The notes: generated from the sequence alone by a model not told the origin. Positions 8,680 to 17,847 are shown, counted from the first letter of the stretch. The stretch: 64,000 bases of DNA from JALZVT01 sp039029135 (GCA_039029135.1 JBCCGT010000002.1:124001-188000); one strand, 5' to 3'. Numbers and translations: made by a program.

Positions 8680-9476
8680 GGCGCGACGATCTCGGTCGAC
8701 ACGGGCAGGGCCAGAAGCTCCAGCCGGCCGCGGCTGCGCTGAGCGTCGACCAGACGTCGCACGGCCGCTGGCGACGCGCCAGCCGGGTCGCCCCAGCGCC
8801 AGCCCTCCTGCGTCGAGTGGCCCACGCCGGCTAGGGTATCGCCGCGGCTGACGTAGTAGCCGTGGCTGAGGCCGATGAAGACCTGCTGCACCTCGACGGT
8901 GGCCACGCCAATGGGCATCTGGGTCTCGTGCAGCGCGATTCGCTGATCGAACTCCGCGAGCGCGTCCAACAGCGCCAGGACGCTGCGCAGCTCGCCGCTG
9001 GTGTCGGCCGCGGCCGCGGCGTTGTCGAGTTCGGCCTGGCAGAGGGCCCGCAGCGGCGGCGGCAGGCGCGGCAGCAGGGCCTCGAGCCGCTTCACGACCG
9101 GCGGCAGCGCCGCCGTCAGCACAGCCGCGTCTGCCTCCAGCGACTCCTGTTCCGCCAGCAGTTCGCCGCGGCGCGCGGACACGTCGTCCTCGACGGCCGC
9201 GCGCTGCTCGATCAGGCGCTCCAGATCGGCCTTCTCGCGTTCCAGCAGCGCCTGCTGTCGTTCGCCCGCGACGCGGCGCTCGCGCCAGTCGGCGTCGAGC
9301 TCGCTGCGCTGGCGCTCGATCGCGCTCCAGCGCCCCACCAGCGCGTCGACCTCGGCGCCGATGCCCGCACCGGGCGCCACGGCGGGTACGCACAGCATCA
9401 GGAGACCAAGCGTCGCCGCACGAGCACGCGTGAACCGGGGAATCAGGCGGGAAGTTGTCATATTCAAATTGCGCAT
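8676..9476 (-). CDS. DUF3450 family periplasmic protein
   Basis: 266 residues. A signal sequence (ATLGLLMLCVPAVAPGAG) is followed by a long coiled coil (about 50-140, heptad-like E/R/L pattern) and a conserved C-terminal part with VQQVFIGLSHGYYVSRGDTLAGVG. DUF3450 proteins are the usual first gene of TtpC-ExbB-ExbD-TonB-TPR operons and are thought to act with the TonB complex. The start is uncertain: ATG 9476 or ATG 9461, neither with a strong ribosome site. The Fur-like box at 9615-9629 lies upstream. Confidence 0.85.
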   Translation of the reverse strand: MRNLNMTTSRLIPRFTRARAATLGLLMLCVPAVAPGAGIGAEVDALVGRWSAIERQRSELDADWRERRVAGERQQALLEREKADLERLIEQRAAVEDDVSARRGELLAEQESLEADAAVLTAALPPVVKRLEALLPRLPPPLRALCQAELDNAAAAADTSGELRSVLALLDALAEFDQRIALHETQMPIGVATVEVQQVFIGLSHGYYVSRGDTLAGVGHSTQEGWRWGDPAGASPAAVRRLVDAQRSRGRLELLALPVSTEIVAP

Positions 9477-9614
9477 CCAGACTGTTTTCTGCGGGCTTTT
9501 GCGGGACAAGCTGCCGCCCGACGAGGCGTCCGACCGCGTCGCTGTCGCAGCTTGCACGCGTCGCTGTCGGGACCGCTGCCGGACGCCTCGGTCCAGCCGT
9601 CAGCCTCTCTCAAA

Positions 9615-9629
9615 CGGCAATGATTCTCG
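9615..9629 (-). promoter_or_regulatory. Fur-like box between TonB operon and EF-hand gene
   Basis: CGGCAATGATTCTCG matches 10 of 14 informative positions of the 7-1-7 Fur motif (TGAGAATnATTCTCA), with the right half almost perfect. It lies in the 213-base divergent region, so it could control the minus-strand TonB operon, the plus-strand EF-hand/apbE genes, or both. Confidence 0.6.
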
Positions 9630-9689
9630 TTTGTATTTAAACCGCCGGCTGACGATAATCCAAGTGATCGGGACAACGGAGACGAATCG

Positions 9690-10673
9690 ATGTTGGGAGT
9701 GAACAACACCAAGACCAGCCGGCGCGCTGGGCACCTGACGACGGCCATCTGCGCGCTGTGCTGCACGGCCGGCGCGGTGGCAGGCGATCAGGACGATTTC
9801 TGGAGCGATTCCTATCGCGAGGTCCGGCGGGTCCAGTTCATCGATCGCTATGACCGCGACGCGGACGGCCGCGTCAGCTCCATTGAATTCGAGCAGGCGC
9901 GCCGCGACCGCTTCGACATCACCGACGAGGACGCAAGCGGCACCGTGTCGCGTGAGGAATACGTCTATGAGTGGGAAGACCGGCTCGACGCGCAGATGAT
10001 CAAGGACCGAGCGTCGGAGGTGAAACAGACGCAGGTGCGCTTCGGCGCGCTGGACCGCAACGACGACGAGCGCATGACGTGGCGCGAGTATCAGGCCTCC
10101 GGCAAGCGCATGTTCAAGGCCCACGACGGCAACCGGGACGGCAAGATCGACGCCGAGGAGCCGAATCGCCCGCGCGAACGGGCCCGCACGGCGCGCAAGA
10201 TCGATCCCGAGCAGATGAAGGCCTGGCAGCTCGCCCGCGTCAATCGCATGCTGCGCATGCCGAGCACGCACCGCCGCTCGGGCGTGATGGTGCGCTACGA
10301 CACCGACGGCGATGAGCTCGTCACGCGCAAGGAATTCAACGCCCAGCGGCGCAGCGACTTCGACCGTACCGACGCCGACGGCAACGGCTGGCTGAGCGCC
10401 GACGAGTACCTCGCCGAATACGAGGACCGGCTCGACGCCGAGATCGAAATCCAGCGCCGCGAATCGGTCGAGCAGGCAGGTCGACGCTTCGCTGCCCTCG
10501 ACGATGACGAGGACGCCGCCATGACCTTCGCGGAGTATCAGGATTCGGGGCACAGCATGTTCGCGCGCCACGACGCCTCCGGCGACGGCTACGTGACGAC
10601 CAGCGATCCGCTGCCGGCGCCGCCGACCCAGGTCGCCGCGGTCACGACGACGAACGACGCGCAGCAGAACTAG
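9690..10673 (+). CDS. Secreted EF-hand protein with eight calcium-type loops
   Basis: 327 residues with a signal peptide (about 1-32). Eight 12-residue EF-hand-like loops begin near residues 55, 79, 122, 146, 204, 228, 271 and 295 (for example DRDADGRVSSIE and DADGNGWLSADE). Loops at 122, 204 and 271 deviate at metal positions. The two halves (55-157 and 204-306) are clearly duplicated, offset by 149 residues, including the shared EYEDRLDA and RFAAL segments. It is divergent from the TonB operon and lies 4 bases before apbE, so it is probably co-transcribed with it. Ca2+ binding is likely; the biological role is unknown. Confidence 0.88.
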   Translation: MLGVNNTKTSRRAGHLTTAICALCCTAGAVAGDQDDFWSDSYREVRRVQFIDRYDRDADGRVSSIEFEQARRDRFDITDEDASGTVSREEYVYEWEDRLDAQMIKDRASEVKQTQVRFGALDRNDDERMTWREYQASGKRMFKAHDGNRDGKIDAEEPNRPRERARTARKIDPEQMKAWQLARVNRMLRMPSTHRRSGVMVRYDTDGDELVTRKEFNAQRRSDFDRTDADGNGWLSADEYLAEYEDRLDAEIEIQRRESVEQAGRRFAALDDDEDAAMTFAEYQDSGHSMFARHDASGDGYVTTSDPLPAPPTQVAAVTTTNDAQQN

Positions 10674-10677
10674 TCGC

Positions 10678-12216
10678 TTGCGCGCGCTCCCCCGCCCGGC
10701 GGATCGCGCCGCCCGCGTCCTGACGCTCGCTCTCACGCTGCTGCTGCTGGGCGCCGCGCCCGCGCGCGGCGCGCCAGGCGAACAAGGCGAGCAAGGCGCG
10801 CTCGTCACCGAACGGCTGACCGCGAACGGCGTGCTCGGCAGCCAGCTCACCATGGCGGTCACGGGCGCCGACAGCGTGCGCGCGCGACAGGCCATGAACG
10901 CGGCGGTCGAAGAGATCAAGCGGCTTGAGGCGCTGCTATCGAGCTATCGGGACGACAGCGAGCTGAGCCGCCTGAACGCGAGCGGCGAGGTCGAGTCGGC
11001 ATCCAACGATCTGCGCGCCGTGCTGGCGCTGTGCCAGCAGTACGCGGCCCGCCTGGACAATCACTTCAGCTGCGCGCTCGGCGCTCTCCGGCAGCGCTGG
11101 CAGACGGCCGAGGCGAACGCAGAGCTGCCCGACCGCATCGAGCAGCGCCGGCTGGCGCGCGAGACGCGCGGCGCCGCGATCGACCTGAGCAACGGCGGCG
11201 CGCGCATCGAAGCGCCCATCAAGCTCGACGTCGACGGCCTGGCGAAGGGCTACATCATCGACGCCGCGTTCGCGACGCTTGAGGCGCGCTATCCGACCGC
11301 AGCCGGCGCGTTCGTCAATATCGGCGGCGACGGCCGCTACGGCGGCGTGCGGGCGGACGGCCAGACCTGGCGGGTTGCGCTGCAGGGCGCCGACGCGCCG
11401 GGTACGCTGCAGCTGCCGGCGAGCGGCGCGGCCATCGCCGCGAGCGGCTCGAGCAGCCGCAGCTACACAGTCGGTCGCCGGACCTTCAGTCAGGTGCTCG
11501 CACCCCGCGACGGCTGGCCCGTCCATCAGCCGCCGCACACCTACGTCATGGCGCCCACCGCCGCGCTGGCGGACGCGATCGCGACCGGGCTTATGGTGAT
11601 GCCGCCCGCGCGCAGCCTGGACTGGCTCGGCCAGCAGAGCGACGTCGAAGCGCTGCTGGTGCTGGTCGACGGCTACCAGCTGACGACCCCGCGGTTCAGA
11701 TCCGCGCTCGTCGCCGCCGACGCTGCGCCGCCGGCACAGGGCTTCAGGCTCAGCTATGAGGTACCCGATATCGACGCGGGCGACTACCGGCGACCCTACA
11801 TCGCGGTGTGGATCACCGGCGCCGATCGACGCGTGGTGACGCAGCTGTTGCTGCGCGGCGACGCGGAGCGCTGGGCGCGCGAGAACACGCGCTGGTGGTC
11901 GGCCATCGGTCGCAGCAACACGGCGCTGTTCGACGCCATCGCCAGACCGACGCAGCGTCCGGGCGCGTATCAGGTCCACTGGGACGGCCACGACAGTCGC
12001 GGCACGCCGGTTGGCGACGAGCGGCTGATCCTGCACGTCGAGGCGGCGCGGGAATATGGCGACCACGACTACGTTCGGCTGCCGCTCGATCCGATGGGCG
12101 AGGCCATCGAGTTTCCGGGCAAGGGCGAGATCGGCCCGCTACGCCTCGAGTGGACCGCGACGCGCAGCCCCGCCATGGCGGCCGCGAGCGCGAATCGCAG
12201 CAGCGCCCCGCCGTAG
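10678..12216 (+). CDS. apbE: FAD:protein FMN transferase (ApbE) fused to DUF2271
   Basis: 512 residues: signal peptide, ApbE domain (about 45-340), DUF2271 domain (about 355-495). ApbE hallmarks are VDGLAKGYIIDAA, FVNIGGDGRYGG, AIAASGSSSRSYTVG, VLAPRDGWPV and the ADAIATGLMVM block. The enzyme attaches FMN from FAD to Ser/Thr of exported target proteins. DUF2271 (YEVPDIDAGDYRRPYIAVWI ... ENTRWW) often occurs as a separate or fused partner in iron-linked clusters with PepSY membrane proteins. The start is TTG 10678, since no suitable ATG precedes the signal peptide. No protein with an obvious flavinylation motif was spotted nearby. Confidence 0.92.
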   Translation: MRALPRPADRAARVLTLALTLLLLGAAPARGAPGEQGEQGALVTERLTANGVLGSQLTMAVTGADSVRARQAMNAAVEEIKRLEALLSSYRDDSELSRLNASGEVESASNDLRAVLALCQQYAARLDNHFSCALGALRQRWQTAEANAELPDRIEQRRLARETRGAAIDLSNGGARIEAPIKLDVDGLAKGYIIDAAFATLEARYPTAAGAFVNIGGDGRYGGVRADGQTWRVALQGADAPGTLQLPASGAAIAASGSSSRSYTVGRRTFSQVLAPRDGWPVHQPPHTYVMAPTAALADAIATGLMVMPPARSLDWLGQQSDVEALLVLVDGYQLTTPRFRSALVAADAAPPAQGFRLSYEVPDIDAGDYRRPYIAVWITGADRRVVTQLLLRGDAERWARENTRWWSAIGRSNTALFDAIARPTQRPGAYQVHWDGHDSRGTPVGDERLILHVEAAREYGDHDYVRLPLDPMGEAIEFPGKGEIGPLRLEWTATRSPAMAAASANRSSAPP

Positions 12217-12517
12217 CTTCGGCGTTCGTTGGGCGCGGCGATCCCGCCTCCGCCGTTCGACTGCGAACCTCACGCGGCGTTTACTCAAGGCGCCCTACCC
12301 TGTATTTCGACACGGTCTGTTGCGCGGCGGCGTGTCGGCGTCGGGCGCCGGCTGATCCGCGACCATCCGAACGAGCCGTCGACGGGCTGCTACAGTTGCT
12401 TCGCGACGTCGGCGCGAGGAACAGCAGGTCGAACGCAAGATCCCGCGCGACAGGCGCACGAGGGAGAGAAGCGCGCGCCTGAGCGCACCAGAGGCTGGTG
12501 TTCGCGGCGCGACTGAT
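12217..12517. other. 301-base gap without a recognisable gene
   Basis: It lies between apbE and the second TonB-dependent receptor. Several short frames cross it but none resembles a protein and none has a good ribosome site. It could hold the receptor promoter; no Fur-like sequence was seen. Confidence 0.5.
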
Positions 12518-15181
12518 TTGCCCAGGGCTGACGGAAGAACGGTGCCAGCAAGCTCAGCAGCACGACGAACGACGACTCCCGCCGCCAGCAAGGTGCTCTG
12601 CCTGCTGCTCTGCGCGACGTTTGGCGGCGGAGCGCGCGGCGAGAGTCAGGCCGCGCCGGCAGCATCCGATCCGGCAGCAGCGAACGCTGAGCGTGCCGAA
12701 GAAGAGCTGATCGAGGTCGTCGCGCAGCGACTGCGCTTCGGCGCGGGGGGCGCCATCGACCCGGAACAGTCGTTCGACCGCGACACGATTAGGGCGCTGG
12801 GCGTGAGCAGCCTCGACGAGCTGATCAGCGAGCTGGCGCCCGAGCTGCGCAGCGGCCGGGGGCGGAGCTCCGGTCCCCCGGTTGTGCTGGTCAACGGCCA
12901 GCGCATCGGCAGCTTTAACGAGGTCCGGCGCTATCCGCCGGAGGCCGTAGAGCGAGTCGAAATCTATCCGGAGGACGTTGCACTGCGCTTCGGGTTCCGA
13001 CCGGAGCAGAAGGTCATCAACTTCGTGTTGCAGCCTCGCTTCCGCGCGGCGCCCGTCGCCACCAAGATCGCCGCCGCCAGCGACGGGGGCGCGGAGACAG
13101 CCGCGCTGGAGGCGGGCTATCTGCGCCTGCGCGATCGGCGCCGCCTGAACCTGACCGCACGTGTGTCCCGAGACCGACCGCTGCACGACTCTGACCGCAG
13201 CGTCGCGGTCCCGACCGATCGGCCGGCGGGGCTGACAGGCAATCTGTTCCCGGCCGGCGAGCGCGCCGAGCTTGATCCCGCGCTCTCGGCACTCGCGGGC
13301 GAGCCGGTGTTCAGCGCCGCGATCCCGGTCCCGGCGCTAGCCCTCTCCGACTTCGCGGCTACCGCCAATCAAACCGCGACGACCTCGCAGGCAAGCGCCA
13401 GAACGCTGGTGCCCAAAAGCCGCGAAGCGCGGTTGACGGCCAGCCTCGCCCATCCGGTGGGCGAGCGGCGCTCGGCGAGCTGGTCCGCCGAGGTGTGGCA
13501 GTCGAGGTCCCGGGCAGAGCTCGGCCTTGCAGGCCTCACGATCGACGTGCCAAACGACCATCCGCGCTCGCCGTTCGCCGGCGTCGTCACCGCGGAGCGC
13601 CTGCTGCCCGAAACGCTGCTGCGCGAAACGCAGAGCCGGCGCGTCAGCCTCAGCGCGACGCTCGCCGGCCAGCGCGCCGGCTGGAACTGGCTGGGGACGG
13701 CACGTTTCGACGATCTGGAGCGGGACACCGAAACCGGGACGGGCGTCGACGCCGCCGCATTCGAGGCTGCGGTTAACGCGGGCGACGCGTCGATCGATCC
13801 CTTCGGCCCGCCCGCGTCGTTCACCATCGAGCCGCTGCGCGACCGCACCCGCCAGACCCAGTCGGCGCTCGAGCTGCAGACCAACGGCACTGCGTTCGGC
13901 GAGCGCCTGTCCACGACCATCGCCGCCAGTCTGCGGCGCGACGAGATCGACAGCGTCACCGAGAGCCGGCTGGCGAGCGCGGCCGTGCAGCTCGAGCGCA
14001 ACGGCGCGGCGCTCACGACCAGTTTTGACCTGTCGCTGTTCGAGGGCGCGCGACTGGGCAGCCTGTCGCTGAACGCCAATACCGGGCTGACCGGGTTGAG
14101 CGACTTCGACGCTCTACACCGACTCGGCGCGGGACTGGTCTGGCGGCCGAACTCGGCGCTGCGCGTCGTCGCGTCCTGGAGCAGCGAGGAGGACGCACCG
14201 ACGCTGCCGCAGCTCGGAGACGCGATCAGCCGGAGCCCGAATCGACGCGTGTACGACTTCGCGAACGGCGCCGCGACGAACGCGATCCAGATCACCGGCG
14301 GCAACCCGAACCTGCGCGCGGCCGAGCGCCGGTTGGCGAGCGTCGCGCTGCGCTTGGAGCCGTTCGATGCGCACGATTTGTCGCTGTCGCTAAATCTGCT
14401 GCGACGCCGCACACGGGATCCGGTCGTGACGCTGACTAATCCGAATGCAGAGGTCGAGGCTGCGTTTCCCGAGCGCTTTACGCGGGACGCGGCAGGAACA
14501 CTCCTGAGCTTTGACAGCCGCCCCATCAATCTGCATGCGAGCCGGCGCAGCGAGTTCGGCTGGACGCTGCGCTTCAGCCGCGCCGTGCGCTCGGAGGCCG
14601 CCGGTCCGACGCGCGGCCGCCCAGGCAGAGGGGGCCAGGCGTCGGCGCCGCGCCGCGGCGAGCGCCCGTTCGGCGGCGGCTGGCGAGGCTTCGGCTCGGG
14701 CCGCGGGCGCCTTGGCTTCTCGCTCGGTCACCGCGTGACCCTGCGGGACGACGCGAGATTCGGCCGCGATCTGCCGCTGCTGGATTTCGTCGGTCACACG
14801 GGCGCGGGGCGGGCGGACGGCGCGGAGCACGAGGTCAATCTGCGCGCGTTCTACGCCTATCGCTCGTGGAGCGGAAGACTGCAGTCGAGCTGGCAGAGCG
14901 CGACGACCACGCTGCCCGATCCGCTCGCCCCTCAGCTGAAGCGCGCCCCGCTGCTGCGCGTTGATCTCAGCGCGGCCTACACGGTATTGCCCCGCAGCCG
15001 GCTGGCACAGCGCTGGCCGCTGCTGGGTGGCACGCGCATTCGGCTGAGCGTCGACAATCTGTTCAACGCCCGACCGCAGGTGCGGGACGAGTTCAATCAG
15101 ACGCCGCCGGGCAGTTCCAGGGCAGAACTCGATCCGCTCGGCCGATATTTCGGCCTGGAACTCCGCAGCGTGCTTCGTTAG
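12518..15181 (+). CDS. Atypical TonB-dependent receptor
   Basis: About 887 residues. A signal peptide (KVLCLLLCATFGGGARG) is followed by a TonB-box-like EELIEVVAQR. The plug is reduced and ends PPVVLVNGQRIGSFNEVRRYPPEAVERVEIYPEDVALRFGFRPEQ, without the usual G-x-x-x-x-G-G-x-I-N-I core. The barrel is long and its closing strand finishes LELRSVLR, lacking the usual terminal aromatic. A 40-odd residue Gly/Arg-rich insert lies near residues 692-735. The start is uncertain: TTG 12518, GTG 12542 or a later GTG before the signal core. Similar receptors with degenerate plugs occur in xanthomonads and sphingomonads. The ligand is unknown. Confidence 0.8.
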   Translation: MPRADGRTVPASSAARRTTTPAASKVLCLLLCATFGGGARGESQAAPAASDPAAANAERAEEELIEVVAQRLRFGAGGAIDPEQSFDRDTIRALGVSSLDELISELAPELRSGRGRSSGPPVVLVNGQRIGSFNEVRRYPPEAVERVEIYPEDVALRFGFRPEQKVINFVLQPRFRAAPVATKIAAASDGGAETAALEAGYLRLRDRRRLNLTARVSRDRPLHDSDRSVAVPTDRPAGLTGNLFPAGERAELDPALSALAGEPVFSAAIPVPALALSDFAATANQTATTSQASARTLVPKSREARLTASLAHPVGERRSASWSAEVWQSRSRAELGLAGLTIDVPNDHPRSPFAGVVTAERLLPETLLRETQSRRVSLSATLAGQRAGWNWLGTARFDDLERDTETGTGVDAAAFEAAVNAGDASIDPFGPPASFTIEPLRDRTRQTQSALELQTNGTAFGERLSTTIAASLRRDEIDSVTESRLASAAVQLERNGAALTTSFDLSLFEGARLGSLSLNANTGLTGLSDFDALHRLGAGLVWRPNSALRVVASWSSEEDAPTLPQLGDAISRSPNRRVYDFANGAATNAIQITGGNPNLRAAERRLASVALRLEPFDAHDLSLSLNLLRRRTRDPVVTLTNPNAEVEAAFPERFTRDAAGTLLSFDSRPINLHASRRSEFGWTLRFSRAVRSEAAGPTRGRPGRGGQASAPRRGERPFGGGWRGFGSGRGRLGFSLGHRVTLRDDARFGRDLPLLDFVGHTGAGRADGAEHEVNLRAFYAYRSWSGRLQSSWQSATTTLPDPLAPQLKRAPLLRVDLSAAYTVLPRSRLAQRWPLLGGTRIRLSVDNLFNARPQVRDEFNQTPPGSSRAELDPLGRYFGLELRSVLR

Positions 15182-15332
15182 TTGGACGCCTCGCGCAACC
15201 AACGCAAGTGAACGCCGCGACGGTGCGCCGGGGCACAGCAGACTTGCACAGCAGACTTGGACACCCACGCTCGGCGTCAGCCCTTTCGAGGAACGGCTTG
15301 GTAAACTTCTGACGCCAAAGGGAGGAAGCGCC

Positions 15333-16781
15333 ATGAGCAACCAGCAGGGTACAGAAACAAGCAAGCAGGACATCGACCGCGTCCTGGAACTGCAGCGCAA
15401 GAGCTATCTTGCCGAGGGCGTCGTATCCAACGCGACGCGACACGAGCGACTCGAGCGCGCGATCCAGGTGCTCAAGCGTAACGAGAACAAATTCGTCGAA
15501 GCGATGAGCGCCGACTTCGGCCATCGCAGCGACCACCAATCTCGCTTCACCGACATCGCCGGATCGATTGGTCCCCTGCGCCACGCGCAGAAGCATCTGA
15601 AGTCCTGGAACCGATCGGAAAAGCGCAAGGCCGGACCCTTCCCGCTGAATTTGCTGGGCGCCAAGGCGCGGGTCGACTACCAGCCCCTCGGTGTCGTCGG
15701 CGTGATCAGCCCGTGGAACTTTCCGGTTAATCTGACCTTCACCCCGCTCGCGGGCATCCTAGCCGCGGGCAACCGCTGCATGATCAAGCCGAGCGAGTAC
15801 ACGCCGGCCACGTCGGAGGCCATGCGCGAGGCGATCGGCAGCGAGTTCGATGAGGCCGAGATCGCCGTCGTCGTCGGCGGCCCGCAGACCGGCGCGGACT
15901 TTGCCGGTACCGCGTTCGATCACCTGCTGTTCACCGGCGCGACCTCGATCGCGAAACACGTCATGCGCGCGGCCTCAGAGAACCTGGTCCCGGTCACGCT
16001 GGAGCTAGGCGGCAAGTCGCCGGTCGTGGTCAGTCGCAGCGCGGACATGGACAAGACCGCGAGCGCGATCATGACCGGCAAGATGCTGAACGCCGGGCAG
16101 ATCTGTCTGGCGCCGGACTACGTCATGGTGCCGCAAGAGCGCATGCCGGAGTTCGTCGAGTCGAGCCAGCAGGCGGTCGCAAAGATGTACCCGACCCTGC
16201 TCGACAACCCGGACTACACCTCGATCGTCAACGAGCGCCACTTCGAACGCCTGAACGGCTACATCGAGGAAGCCCGCGAGAAAGGCCTCGAGGTCGTGGA
16301 GCTGAACCCGGCCGGCGAGGACTTCCGCCAGCAGCCGCACCACAAGATTCCCCCGACGCTGATCATGGATCCGGACGACGACCTGGCCGTGATGCAGGAC
16401 GAGATCTTCGGGCCGGTGATGCCCGTCAAGGGCTACGACCAGGTCGACGACGCCGTCGATCGCATCAACGCCGGCGCCCGACCCCTGGGGCTGTACTACT
16501 TCGGCGAAGACAGCGCCGAGGAAGCGCGCGTCTTGGACCACACGACCTCGGGCGGCGTCACCGTCAACGACGTCGTCATGCACGTCGCGCAGGAAGACCT
16601 GCCATTCGGTGGCGTCGGCCCTTCCGGGATGGGCGCCTACCACGGCTACGACGGCTTCAAGACGTTCAGCCACGCGAAGGCCGTGTTCACCCAGTCGAAG
16701 CTGCCAGTCGCCGAGCTGGCGGGACTGCGGCCGCCATACGGCGAAAAGATCCTGAAGGCGATCAAACAGCAGATGCGCTAG
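15333..16781 (+). CDS. Aldehyde dehydrogenase, coniferyl-aldehyde type
   Basis: NAD(P)-dependent oxidation of an aldehyde to its acid. 482 residues, ATG 15333 with a strong GGAGGAAG site. Catalytic features: VGVISPWNFPVNLTF, VTLELGGKSPVVV (general-base Glu), LNAGQICLAPDY (nucleophile Cys) and the late QDEIFGPVMPV. The overall pattern (short N-terminus, NRSEKRKAGPFPLNLLGAKARV segment, FKTFSHAKAVF end) is that of coniferyl aldehyde dehydrogenases and fatty-aldehyde relatives. The true substrate is undetermined. It stands alone before the broken flavodoxin gene. Confidence 0.9.
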   Translation: MSNQQGTETSKQDIDRVLELQRKSYLAEGVVSNATRHERLERAIQVLKRNENKFVEAMSADFGHRSDHQSRFTDIAGSIGPLRHAQKHLKSWNRSEKRKAGPFPLNLLGAKARVDYQPLGVVGVISPWNFPVNLTFTPLAGILAAGNRCMIKPSEYTPATSEAMREAIGSEFDEAEIAVVVGGPQTGADFAGTAFDHLLFTGATSIAKHVMRAASENLVPVTLELGGKSPVVVSRSADMDKTASAIMTGKMLNAGQICLAPDYVMVPQERMPEFVESSQQAVAKMYPTLLDNPDYTSIVNERHFERLNGYIEEAREKGLEVVELNPAGEDFRQQPHHKIPPTLIMDPDDDLAVMQDEIFGPVMPVKGYDQVDDAVDRINAGARPLGLYYFGEDSAEEARVLDHTTSGGVTVNDVVMHVAQEDLPFGGVGPSGMGAYHGYDGFKTFSHAKAVFTQSKLPVAELAGLRPPYGEKILKAIKQQMR

Positions 16782-16906
16782 CAGCCGGTAGCAGGAGGAA
16801 GACCGCAGGAGCGAACGACGGGCCGACGGACGGTTGCGGGCCTGCGTGCAGGACCATGATCGAAACCCGCACAACCAGACACCCAGCGAACGAAGATCGA
16901 TTCGTC

Positions 16907-17674
16907 ATGCGCGATCGCGTTCTGGTCGCCTACGCCAGTCAGACCGGCCGCGCCGAGAAACTCGCGCGGCAGCTCTGAGAGCGCAATCCCGAGCGCTGCG
17001 ACCTGTTCGCGCTCGGCGAACTCGACCCGATCGCACTGACCCGCTACGCGCGCCAGGTGTTTATCGTTTCGACCCACGGCGAAGGCAAGCCGCCAACCCG
17101 CGCCGTCGCTTTCTTCGCTTCCCTGCAGAACGCCGCGATCAATCTGGCCGGGGTGCAGTTTGCGGTCCTCGCACTCGGCAATCGCAGCTATGAATACTTC
17201 TGCGCCTTCGGCAAGGCGCTGCACGCGCGGCTCATCGGGCTGGGCGCCGCGGCGCGGGTGCCGCTGGTCGAGGTACACAACCACGACATGGCCGTGATCA
17301 CGCACTGGCGTGAGAAGCTGCAGCTGACCTTCGAGCTGCGCACGGAAGAATCCACGGACTGGGTCATCGCGACCGTCATGGAGGCGCAGCCGCTGCCGGA
17401 AGCGGCTGCGGTCGAACTCGCGCTCTACGTGCAGTGCCTGGAGCAGGCGGAGGCCGCGGCGCTCGCCGTGCGCACGAGCCGCCATCAGCCGGAGGCCGAG
17501 GCGTTCATCGCCCGCATCGTCAGCGATCCGCAGAGTCCGTTCACCAGCATAAGGGTACCGACCGATACGGCGAGCGGACGCTACGCGCGATCGCTGCAGA
17601 AACTGGCCGCCACCGAATCGGGCGACAAGTGGCTGGTGAAGACGCTGGAGCAGATGCCGGACGGCGGCGCGTGA
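16907..17674 (+). pseudogene. Flavodoxin-domain protein interrupted by in-frame TGA
   Basis: From ATG 16907 the frame reads the FMN-phosphate loop (VLVAYASQTGRAEKLARQL), meets TGA at 16976-16978, and continues in the same frame. It then carries the remaining flavodoxin motifs: IVSTHGEGKPP and VLALGNRSYEYFC, as in CysJ/P450-reductase-type flavodoxins. Without the stop the protein would have 255 residues. It ends in an unassigned helical tail of about 100 residues rather than an NADPH-binding domain. The sense codon was probably CGA (Arg). A restart at GTG 17057 would give 205 residues lacking the FMN loop. It may be a recent pseudogene, a sequencing error or, least likely, recoded. Confidence 0.75.
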
Positions 17675-17847
17675 CCGCGTCAGACCCGGCTCCGTCGTCG
17701 CGGACGGTGTGAAAGAGCCCCGCCACGACCTCGCAGCATGACGGCCGAGTTAGCGGCAGCCGCCGCAGCGCGTCCCCGGAATCGAATGAGATCGTTTAGG
17801 CTTGATCGCAATCGGGCCACACTCGCGGAGGCGGCGCGCCGACTGCC

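Noticed and set aside
8680..9393. Upstream extension of the long ExbB frame
   Set aside because: It overlaps the DUF3450 gene in another frame and is Arg-rich; a GTGA start/stop overlap at 8676-8679 gives a natural start.
10575..10625. ApbE flavinylation motif in the EF-hand protein (DGYVTTSD)
   Set aside because: This is the eighth EF-hand loop; it lacks the Gly-Ala-Thr spacing of known flavinylation sites.
16976..16978. TGA as selenocysteine in the flavodoxin gene
   Set aside because: No flavodoxin is known with Sec at this place, which is normally Arg/Lys or variable, and no clear SECIS-like hairpin follows. Nonsense mutation or error is simpler.
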